Source: Geofilum sp964396555 (GTDB lineage Bacteria > Bacteroidota > Bacteroidia > Bacteroidales > Marinilabiliaceae). Taken from it: a DNA stretch of 6,316 bases. The notes under the pieces are model-generated. The model was not told the DNA's origin, did not search any database, and saw only the letters and a program-made list of their open reading frames with translations. Where the stretch lies: contig CAYNFX010000103.1 of the NCBI GenBank assembly GCA_964396555.1, forward strand, positions 1 to 6,316, written 5' to 3'. Position 1 is the stretch's first letter, and each line of letters begins with the position of its first letter. The position numbers and the translations under genes were made by a program. Shown here piece by piece: positions 1 to 5,783 of the stretch.

Positions 1-308
1 GCAGGAGAATGACCAACCTTGGTGTGTTTAGAAAATACCTGGAGAACTACTGCCGAAGACACCCATTGATTAATCAAGATATGACGATGCTGATTAGGCA
101 TCTTCAGCCATCTGAAAAGGGGCTGCCCATAGAAGTTTACGCCTTCTCTGCAAGCACCCAATGGGCTGATTATGAGCGCCTTCAGGCTGACATCTTTGAC
201 CATATACTTGCCGTTATCCCCGAGTTCGACCTTAAAGTATTCCAGGAGCCTACGGGAGCCGACCTGCAGGATGCAATTATCGGACTGGGTTCCGTTACCC
301 GCCAGTGA
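1..308 (+). CDS. MscS-family mechanosensitive ion channel, YbdG-like, C-terminal end (5' truncated by the window)
   Basis: The visible frame opens at base 3 (two Arg codons) and is still open at the window edge, so the Met at base 9 is internal and the true start lies upstream. About 101 residues remain before a TGA stop. They match what I know of the cytoplasmic C-terminus of YbdG/MscM-like small-conductance channels: a TNLGVFRKYLENY helix, then RHPLINQD, then a beta-rich stretch with GLPIEVYAFS, then an amphipathic helix ending in ADIFDHILAVIPEF and LKVFQEPTG. Such channels sit in the inner membrane and open under membrane tension to release solutes after osmotic downshock. The pore helices and most of the beta domain are outside the window, so gating residues cannot be checked. 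GC content by hand count of one line (bases 121-180) is about 55%, well above the next gene. The family call is from remembered family sequences, not a search. Confidence 0.85.
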   Translation, partial: RRMTNLGVFRKYLENYCRRHPLINQDMTMLIRHLQPSEKGLPIEVYAFSASTQWADYERLQADIFDHILAVIPEFDLKVFQEPTGADLQDAIIGLGSVTRQ

Positions 309-389
309 TAAAAGAACCCCGCATGCTCAATAGAAATGTTTAATACTGAATTTTGGGACACAAAAATCTTGTAAAATTTAACAGAGGAC

Positions 390-1514
390 ATGTTATCTAA
401 TGTTTATAGAAAGGATATTGATGAACTATATAGAACTTCTATAGTTCAGCAAACAGCATTCTGGTCTATTGTAAAAAGAAAAGTCGGTCTTGATTCAATT
501 GCCATGAATTTCAAATCAAGAAAAAGCGATTTATACAATCATATTAGTAACGACAGCACTATTAATTCAGATCTTCTGATACTTATTCAAAGGCTGAATA
601 ATACCGATAGTATCGCATACGTGCCTTATGGGCCCGAATTAGAACCAGAAGATGAGTTCCGTGGTGTTTTCCTGGAAGAATTATCTGAATGCCTACGTTC
701 AGTCCTCCCCAAAGGCTGTTTTATGGTCAGGTACGATTTGTGTTGGGAGAGCTTTTGGTCAAAAGAAAATTCTTTTACAAATAATCACGATAGCCTAATT
801 TCAGAGCCTTCGATAAAGTCACAGGAAATCAGATTTAATTACAGCACAGTAAACTGGAATCTCCGTAAATCAGGAACCAACATATTGCCAACAAACACAT
901 TGTATCTTGATTTACAATCGGATCTTGATACGATTTTAGAGAGAATGAAACCCAAAACCAGATACAACATAAAACTCGCTCAAAGAAAAGGTGTTACTGT
1001 TAGAATTGCTGATTTGTGCGATCTAGACATTTGGTATAGGCTATATACTGAAACGGCTAATAGAAATGGAATATATCTAAATGATATCAAATATTTTGAA
1101 GCAATTTTAACAGCCAAAGCAGATAAAACCAAATCACCCGCGGAAGTATATTACCTGATAGCGGAAGTTGACAACGTACCATTGGCAGCAATGTTCTTAA
1201 TAATATCAGGCAATCGTAGTTCTTATTTATACGGGGCATCCTCAAGCTCAAACAGAAACTTTATGGCTACTTATGCTCTGCAATGGCATGCTATAAAGTT
1301 ATCAAAAGAAAAGGGATGCAAGGAATATGATATGTTTGGAATCTCGCCAAATAATGATGTAAGCCATCCTCTTTATGGCTTATATAAGTTTAAATCAGGT
1401 TTTGGCGGAGAGGTGTATCATAGTTTGGGTTGTTGGGATTATCCATTCGACGAGGAAAAATATAACATCTTCAAAAATGTCGAAAGGAGGAATCAAGGCT
1501 ATCACATAAATTAA
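390..1514 (+). CDS. FemA/FemB-family aminoacyltransferase (peptidoglycan bridge formation type, GNAT fold)
   Basis: A 374-residue protein with no signal peptide or membrane segment, so probably cytoplasmic. The second GNAT-like domain (about residues 170-350) carries family hallmarks: KPKTRYNIKLAQRKGV (188-202), YLYGASSSSNRN (279-290), ALQWHAIKLSKEKG (296-309), YDMFGI (313-318) and LYKFKSGFGGE (331-341). The N-terminal domain (about 12-165) has the LYRTSIVQQTAFW entry and a YVPYGPEL segment. Family members transfer amino acids from aminoacyl-tRNA to the peptidoglycan precursor stem peptide. The amino acid and acceptor here cannot be read from sequence, and many Bacteroidota homologues are uncharacterised. 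No long coiled-coil arm as in staphylococcal FemA is evident, so it looks more FemX-like. ATG at 390 is the first in frame after a TAA at 372-374; a GAGGA lies only one base ahead of it, too close to be a normal ribosome site. The gene lies 81 bp after the channel gene on the same strand and may be read through from it. It is strikingly AT-rich (hand-counted lines of 30-38% GC against about 50% for proS). Confidence 0.85.
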   Translation: MLSNVYRKDIDELYRTSIVQQTAFWSIVKRKVGLDSIAMNFKSRKSDLYNHISNDSTINSDLLILIQRLNNTDSIAYVPYGPELEPEDEFRGVFLEELSECLRSVLPKGCFMVRYDLCWESFWSKENSFTNNHDSLISEPSIKSQEIRFNYSTVNWNLRKSGTNILPTNTLYLDLQSDLDTILERMKPKTRYNIKLAQRKGVTVRIADLCDLDIWYRLYTETANRNGIYLNDIKYFEAILTAKADKTKSPAEVYYLIAEVDNVPLAAMFLIISGNRSSYLYGASSSSNRNFMATYALQWHAIKLSKEKGCKEYDMFGISPNNDVSHPLYGLYKFKSGFGGEVYHSLGCWDYPFDEEKYNIFKNVERRNQGYHIN

Positions 1515-1593
1515 ATACAACAGACTAACAAGCGGTATACCAGCATTGGATCCGAGTAATACAGGATGGTCGGCTTTAGAAGGAAACCCTGAG

Positions 1594-1628
1594 AAAAAAA
1601 AAGGGCTGTCACCCGGAGGTGACAACCC
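1594..1628 (-). terminator. Rho-independent terminator of the peroxiredoxin gene
   Basis: Read on the minus strand, an 11-bp stem (arms 1618-1628 and 1603-1613, with one G-U wobble) closes on a UCCG tetraloop bracketed by C and G. This belongs to the very stable UNCG loop class. Nine U residues follow directly (A run at 1594-1602 on the plus strand). The stem starts 39 bases after the peroxiredoxin stop codon. There is no T run on the plus-strand side, so it should act only on leftward transcription and not on the converging FemAB gene. Confidence 0.92.
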
Positions 1629-1667
1629 AAACAGCTACGAGTTGGAATTCTCTTTCGTGCTTGTTGC

Positions 1668-2300
1668 TTAGTTCTTACCTAGATATTCTGAAATACCTTC
1701 CTGAGTTGCCTTAAGACCTTCAGAACCCTTGTGCCAGTTTGCAGGGCAAACTTCACCATTTTCTTCGAAGAATTGAAGGGCATCAACCATACGAATAGCT
1801 TCGTCAACGCTACGGCCAAGAGGCATGTCATTTACTACCTGGTGACGAACGATACCATTCTTGTCTATCAAAAACAGACCACGGTAGGCAGCTGGCTCAC
1901 CATTGAATACTAATGCTCCTTCTTCGTTGTAGTCATATTCACCTGCCAATACATCGTATGCATCTGCAATTGTCATTGACCCATCGGCTACCAATGGGAA
2001 CTTAACGCCCTTGATACCTCCTTCTTTCTTTTCGGTTTGCAGCCACTTCCAATGAGAGAATTCTGAGTCTGTTGAACAAGCAACTACTGCTACGTTACGG
2101 CTTTCAAACTCAGCAATCTTGTCCTGGAATGCGATGATCTCAGTAGGACATACAAAGGTGAAATCTTTTGGGTAAAAGAAGAATACTACATACTTCTTAC
2201 CAATATACTGGTCGAGTGAAAAATTCTCAACGAACTCACCGCCGTTGATAACTGCCTTTGCCATAAAGGAAGGCGCCTTCTTACCAACTAAAACTGCCAT
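1668..2300 (-). CDS. Typical 2-Cys peroxiredoxin (Prx1/AhpC class)
   Basis: A 210-residue cytoplasmic thiol peroxidase that reduces hydrogen peroxide and organic hydroperoxides; the resulting disulfide is normally reduced by a thioredoxin or AhpF-type partner. The active site is present: YPKDFTFVCPTE at 43-54, with Pro44, Thr48 and peroxidatic Cys51, plus Arg140 in AYRGLFLID. The resolving cysteine is Cys185 in EVCPANWHKG, which marks the typical 2-Cys dimer class. Compared with roughly 187-residue E. coli AhpC it is longer, with an extra loop around 118-136 ahead of AYRG. A GGIK segment (94-97) stands where eukaryotic sensitive enzymes have GGLG, and SEYLGKN ends the protein where they have a YF motif. 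The gene has its own promoter and strong terminator and no partner reductase beside it, so it looks monocistronic. ATG at 2300 starts the conserved MAVLVGKKAP N-terminus. The leader is A/T-rich with no Shine-Dalgarno sequence. I assign no symbol because AhpC and Prx1 naming is mixed in this phylum. Confidence 0.95.
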   Translation of the reverse strand: MAVLVGKKAPSFMAKAVINGGEFVENFSLDQYIGKKYVVFFFYPKDFTFVCPTEIIAFQDKIAEFESRNVAVVACSTDSEFSHWKWLQTEKKEGGIKGVKFPLVADGSMTIADAYDVLAGEYDYNEEGALVFNGEPAAYRGLFLIDKNGIVRHQVVNDMPLGRSVDEAIRMVDALQFFEENGEVCPANWHKGSEGLKATQEGISEYLGKN

Positions 2301-2625
2301 ACTTTTAATTTTTTAGATGAATTATAATTAATATAACTGAATTACTACCGATTGTTAATCTATATCAGTGCTTCACCTACAAAATTACGCATTGTTTTCG
2401 AGCCCCCAAGGAATAGCGGTATTTTATTGCCTAAATAAAACTAATAGAATATAAGTGAAATTTATATCAGAGCACTAAGTTACTAAGCCCTTGCAAAGTA
2501 AGGTATGCAGGGACTTAAGGCTCTCAAGTCATAAATGGTAACTTATACATTACCACATTCAGACAATCTCAGATACTCATTGTCCTGATTACGATCAAAT
2601 AAGGTTGCGGGATGCTACTTAACTC
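2301..2625. other. Intergenic region between pepT and the peroxiredoxin gene
   Basis: These 325 bases hold no credible gene. The left part (2301-2409) is the peroxiredoxin leader and promoter. Further right are two imperfect inverted repeats. One at 2484-2516 pairs TAAG-CCCT-GCA with TGC-AGGG-CTTA through two single-base bulges around a 10-base loop. The other at 2559-2588 pairs TCAGACAAT with ATTGTCCTGA with one bulged C and an 11-base loop. The second lies 37 bases past the pepT stop and could form the 3' end of the pepT message, but no U run follows either stem in the leftward direction, so neither is a standard intrinsic terminator. No tRNA, riboswitch or small RNA is recognisable to me. 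Confidence 0.6.
2380..2409 (-). promoter_or_regulatory. Bacteroidetes-type -33/-7 promoter for the peroxiredoxin gene
   Basis: On the minus strand a TTG (2407-2409) is followed after 19 bp by TAATTTTG (2380-2387), an exact match to the TAnnTTTG -7 element with the spacing known for Bacteroidetes primary sigma promoters. The expected transcription start is near 2373, giving a leader of about 73 bases that is very AT-rich and free of a Shine-Dalgarno sequence. I see no convincing OxyR site. Confidence 0.65.
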
Positions 2626-4016
2626 TTAATCAAAAGTGCCCTTACTCTCAATAAGTTGTACCAGTTGAAGGATAACCTCTGTAGCCTTCTCCATGCTCTT
2701 GATTGGAATAAACTCGAAGCGTCCGTGGAAGTTGTGCCCACCTGCAAAGATATTAGGACAGGGCAGTCCCATGTAAGATAGTCTTGCTCCGTCAGTTCCA
2801 CCTCTGATAGGCACTATACGGGCTTCAACATCCGACTTCAACATAGCCTCTGCAGCCAGGTCAATGATGTACATTACAGGCTCGATCTTCTCGCGCATAT
2901 TGTAGTACTGATCACGGATGTCAAGTACTACGGTACCTTCACCAAATTCTGCATTAACCTTGTTGACAAGGTGCTGCATTTCCTTCTTGCGCTTTTCAAA
3001 CCTGTCCCTGTCGAAGTCCCTGATAATAAAGGTAAGTTCGGTTCTCTCTACATCCCCGTTGAATGAATTGAGGTGATAGAAACCTTCATAGCCTTCGGTA
3101 TGCTCGGGAGTCTCATGCCTTGGCAGCATTGTGATAAGCTGGTTGGCTATCCTTATTGAGTTGCGCATCTTGCCCTTGGCATAGCCAGGATGGACGTTGC
3201 GGCCAAAGATTGTAATCTGAGCTACAGCAGCGTTGAAGTTCTCGTACTCCAATTCACCAATCTCACCACCATCAATAGTATAGGCAAAGTCAGCTCCAAA
3301 TCCTTTTACATCAAAGTGATCAGCCCCCTGTCCTATTTCCTCATCGGGAGTAAAGCAAATCCTGATTTTGCCGTGCTTGATATGAGGATTCCTTATAAGG
3401 TATTCCATTGCTGTCACAACTTCGGCAATGCCTGCCTTATCGTCGGCTCCAAGTAGAGTATGACCATTGGTAGTAATAATATCCTGGCCTACATAGTGTA
3501 GCAATTCTGGAAAATCCTCCGGCTTAAGATAAATGCCATCTTCGGCATCAAGCGCGATATCGCCACCCTCGTAATTCCTGACAATATTGGGCTTGACGTG
3601 CTTACCGCTAAAATCAGGGCTTGTATCGAGGTGAGCAATAAAACCAACGACGGGCACGTCATGATTGGTATTTGACGGCAGAGTAGCCGTCAAATAACCA
3701 TTATCATCAAGTCTTACCTCANNNNNNNNNNNNNNNNNNNNNNNNNNNNNNNNNNNNNNNNNNNNNNNNNNNNNNNNNNNNNNNNNNNNNNNNNNNNNNN
3801 NNNNNNNNNNNNNNNNNNNNNGGTATTTGACGGCAGAGTAGCCGTCAAATAACCATTATCATCAAGTCTTACCTCAGACAACCCGATACGTTTGAGTTCT
3901 TCAGCCAGATGCCTGGCAAAGATCATCTGTCCAAGTGTACTTGGAGTTAATCCGGTATTTTCATCAGACTGAGTATCAAATGATACGTACTCGAAAAAAC
4001 GCTCAACAAGTGTCAT
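2626..4016 (-). CDS. pepT: Peptidase T (tripeptide aminopeptidase), intact gene split by an assembly gap
   Basis: A cytosolic zinc exopeptidase of the M20 family that removes the N-terminal residue from tripeptides. As written, the frame is broken by 100 N and a 55-bp duplicate; the copies are offset by 155 bp, which is not a multiple of three. Removing one copy and the N run gives one continuous 411-residue frame, against 408 in E. coli. On that merged numbering the metal and catalytic residues are all present: His77 and Asp79 in HLDTSP, Asp140 in LLGADDKAG, Glu174-Glu175 in FTPDEE, Asp197 in TIDGG and His379 in NFHGR. These positions agree with the E. coli enzyme to within one residue. GGDIAL, NVHPG, TEGYEGFYHL, IIRDFDRD, YYNMREK and PIRGGTDGA..SYMGLPCPN are further family signatures. 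I choose the ATG at 4016 (MTLVERFFEYVSFDTQS) over a TTG four codons upstream because it aligns with the E. coli start. It follows proS by 25 bp with no terminator between, so co-transcription is likely. Confidence 0.95.
3669..3696. repeat. Perfect 11-bp inverted repeat inside pepT, at the assembly break
   Basis: TATTTGACGGC (3669-3679), a 6-base spacer AGAGTA, then GCCGTCAAATA (3686-3696), an exact reverse complement. The second assembly copy carries it at 3824-3851. It lies within codons for GYLTATLPSNT, so it could form a stable stem in DNA or in the pepT mRNA about 60 codons into the gene. Confidence 0.9.
3722..3821. other. Assembly gap: 100 N placeholder
   Basis: Exactly 100 unknown bases. 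The round number is the conventional placeholder for a gap of unknown size, and the flanking duplication implies the true gap length is negative (an overlap of 55 bp). No sequence is likely to be missing. Confidence 0.97.
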
Positions 4017-4041
4017 AAGGCTAAACAATTAAATCTATTTT

Positions 4042-5517
4042 CTAATAGGCACGTGCAAACAGCACCCTGCGTGCCGAGGGTTTGCCGGTCACCATACATT
4101 TGCCGGGTTCTACCGGTCCTTCTAAAGGTATGCACCTGATAGTGGCCTTTGTATCGTTCTTTATCAGCTCTTCAGTCTCGCTGGTACCATCCCAGTGACA
4201 AAGGAAGAAGCCGCCCTTTTCGTCGAGCAGTCTCTTGAACTCCTCATAGTCGTCAACCACTGTTGTGTTTTCCTCACGGTAAGTGAGAGCTTTCTTAAAG
4301 ATATTGCTTTGGATATCGTCAAGCAGGTCCTTAACCTGAGAAGCGATACCAGCCATAGGAACCACTTCCTTGGTAAGGGTATCCCTGCGGGCCATTTCCA
4401 AAGTCTGATTTTCTATATCCCTAGGACCGATAGCAATACGAACAGGTACTCCCTTGAGTTCGTATTCAGCAAACTTCCATCCGGGTTTCTTAGTATCGTC
4501 GTTGTCATACTTAAATGAGATGCCCAAGGCTTTGAGCTGGGCACAAATCTTAGCAGCTACCTCATTGATCTGAGCCAGCTGTTCGTTGTTCTTGTAAATT
4601 GGAACGATAGCAACCTGGATTGGAGCCAGTTTTGGAGGCAATACCAGACCATGATCGTCAGAGTGAGACATAATCAGTGCTCCCATAAGACGGGTTGATA
4701 CACCCCATGATGTGGCCCACACATAGTCAAGCTTACCTTCCTTGCTGGTAAACTGCACATCGAAGGCCTTGGCAAAGTTTTGTCCCAAGAAGTGAGAAGT
4801 ACCCGATTGCAGGGCCTTACCATCCTGCATCAGAGCCTCTATAGTCATAGTTTCAAGTGCACCTGCAAAACGCTCGTTTGCAGTCTTGTAACCTTTTACA
4901 ACCGGCATAGCCATCCACTCCTCAGCAAAGGTGGCATAGACGTTCAGCATAGTTTCGGTTTCCTCGATTGCTTCCTGCATAGTGGAATGTGCAGTGTGAC
5001 CTTCCTGCCAGAGAAACTCAGCAGTTCTCAGAAAAAGACGGGTACGCATCTCCCAACGTACAACATTTGCCCATTGATTGATTTTGATAGGCAGGTCACG
5101 ATATGATTGAATCCAGTTACGGTAAGTATTCCATATAATGGTTTCAGAAGTAGGCCTGACAATTAGCTCCTCTTCGAGTTTAGCATCAGGATCCACAACT
5201 ACACCCTTGCCGTCCGGGTCATTCTTAAGACGGTAGTGAGTCACCACGGCGCACTCTTTGGCAAAGCCCTCCACGTGATTTGCCTCCTTGCTAAAGAAGG
5301 ATTTTGGAATAAAGAGTGGAAAGTAAGCATTGGTGTGACCGGTTTCCTTAAACATATCATCCAGTGCCCTCTGCATCTTTTCCCATATCGAATAACCGTA
5401 AGGCTTTATCACCATGCAACCCCTTACTGCCGAATACTCAGCAAGATCGGCCTTGATGACCAGGTCATTGTACCACTGCGAATAACTTTCGGAGCGACTT
5501 GTCAATTCTTTTGCCAT
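4042..5517 (-). CDS. proS: Prolyl-tRNA synthetase, archaeal/eukaryotic type
   Basis: A 491-residue cytoplasmic class II synthetase that charges tRNA-Pro with proline using ATP. The catalytic core shows the start region IKADLAEYSAVRGCMVIKPYG, motif 1 near WEKMQRALDDMF...YFPLFIP (45-71), the proline-binding T-x-E loop in RPTSE (121-125), motif 2 in VVRWEMRTR (152-160, with Arg154 and Glu156), QSGTSHFLGQNF (237-248), and motif 3 around GVSTRLMGALIMSHSDDHG (272-290, Arg277). The anticodon-binding domain follows (about 296-405). The C-terminal domain ends in FARAY with the terminal Tyr typical of this type. There is no editing insertion between motifs 2 and 3, which sets it apart from the roughly 570-residue bacterial type. 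Of the four zinc cysteines in the Thermus-type C-terminal domain only two equivalents remain (Cys440, Cys474); the partners are Thr445 and Thr477. ATG at 5517 follows a leader without a Shine-Dalgarno sequence. It heads a probable two-gene unit with pepT. Confidence 0.97.
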   Translation of the reverse strand: MAKELTSRSESYSQWYNDLVIKADLAEYSAVRGCMVIKPYGYSIWEKMQRALDDMFKETGHTNAYFPLFIPKSFFSKEANHVEGFAKECAVVTHYRLKNDPDGKGVVVDPDAKLEEELIVRPTSETIIWNTYRNWIQSYRDLPIKINQWANVVRWEMRTRLFLRTAEFLWQEGHTAHSTMQEAIEETETMLNVYATFAEEWMAMPVVKGYKTANERFAGALETMTIEALMQDGKALQSGTSHFLGQNFAKAFDVQFTSKEGKLDYVWATSWGVSTRLMGALIMSHSDDHGLVLPPKLAPIQVAIVPIYKNNEQLAQINEVAAKICAQLKALGISFKYDNDDTKKPGWKFAEYELKGVPVRIAIGPRDIENQTLEMARRDTLTKEVVPMAGIASQVKDLLDDIQSNIFKKALTYREENTTVVDDYEEFKRLLDEKGGFFLCHWDGTSETEELIKNDTKATIRCIPLEGPVEPGKCMVTGKPSARRVLFARAY

Positions 5518-5597
5518 ATAAACTGAACTATTTAATCTGTAAACTATTTGCTGAAAATTGCGTAAAGGTTCTTTGGGACATTTACGTTTTAAACCTC

Positions 5598-5630
5598 CAA
5601 AAATAGAAATATTTCAGGATTATTCCCGAA
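5598..5630 (-). promoter_or_regulatory. Probable promoter of the proS-pepT unit
   Basis: On the minus strand TATTTTTG (5598-5605) matches the Bacteroidetes -7 element TAnnTTTG exactly. The -33 region, about 21 bp upstream (5627-5630), reads TTCG within TTTTCGGG, a poor match to TTG or TTTG. The expected start near 5591 would give a leader of about 75 bases. That leader contains a small inverted repeat, CGTAAA (5561-5566) with TTTACG (5581-5586), too weak to call a regulatory element. The short AT-rich motif could occur by chance. Confidence 0.45.
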
Positions 5631-5770
5631 AACACGGGTCGCTTTTGACGGAAAAGTCTTACTTTCATCGTACTAAACCCCTGCCTAAGAAAAGCTAAGC
5701 AAGCCTTTAACTTTTATTAATTTACTGGTCTTTTTGGTATGTAATTTGCTGATATACTAAAAAACCAACG

Positions 5771-5777
5771 AGGAGGA
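5771..5777 (+). promoter_or_regulatory. Strong Shine-Dalgarno sequence of the lipoprotein gene
   Basis: AGGAGGA ends six bases before the ATG at 5784, an almost ideal ribosome binding site. It fixes the start codon, and it stands out because the other complete genes here have no such site at a usable distance. Confidence 0.8.
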
Positions 5778-5783
5778 CTAATC

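Larger units (their letters stand above)
3667..3876. repeat. Perfect 55-bp direct duplication flanking the N run (assembly artefact)
   Basis: Bases 3667-3721, which abut the N run on the left, are identical base for base to 3822-3876, which abut it on the right. Both encode the same pepT segment (VRLDDNGYLTATLPSNT on the minus strand). Two contig ends sharing an overlap, joined by a fixed-length spacer rather than merged, would give exactly this. Collapsing the two copies restores the pepT frame. The 55-base overlap equals a k-mer length commonly used by de Bruijn graph assemblers, which is suggestive only. Confidence 0.93.

Noticed and set aside
348..355. GAATTTTG as a -7 element for the FemAB gene.
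   Set aside because: It has one mismatch to TAnnTTTG and there is no TTG about 20 bp upstream, so I cannot support a promoter here.
182..391. Minus-strand open frame antisense to the channel gene end and the following gap.
   Set aside because: It overlaps a recognisable channel C-terminus, has no family resemblance and lacks a ribosome site or promoter.
1534..1541. GGTATACC palindrome after the FemAB stop.
   Set aside because: An isolated 8-bp palindrome with no extension, repeat or T run; expected by chance.
1395..1625. Minus-strand open frame spanning the FemAB 3' end and the convergent intergenic region.
   Set aside because: It runs through the conserved FemAB C-terminus and into the peroxiredoxin terminator hairpin, and its translation looks like no known protein.
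2349..2363. An OxyR-like half site (ending CTAT) upstream of the peroxiredoxin gene.
   Set aside because: Only the right half resembles the consensus, the left half does not match ATAG, and it lies downstream of the predicted transcription start.
3714..4028. pepT as a pseudogene or as two separate peptidase genes, and its start at the TTG at 4028.
   Set aside because: The break coincides exactly with the N run and the duplicate contig ends, and the frame is intact when they are collapsed. The ATG at 4016 fits the known PepT N-terminus better than the TTG.
4195..5526. Plus-strand open frames antisense to proS (4195-4518, 4780-5106, 5236-5526).
   Set aside because: All lie opposite strongly conserved proS codons and are best explained as antisense shadows.
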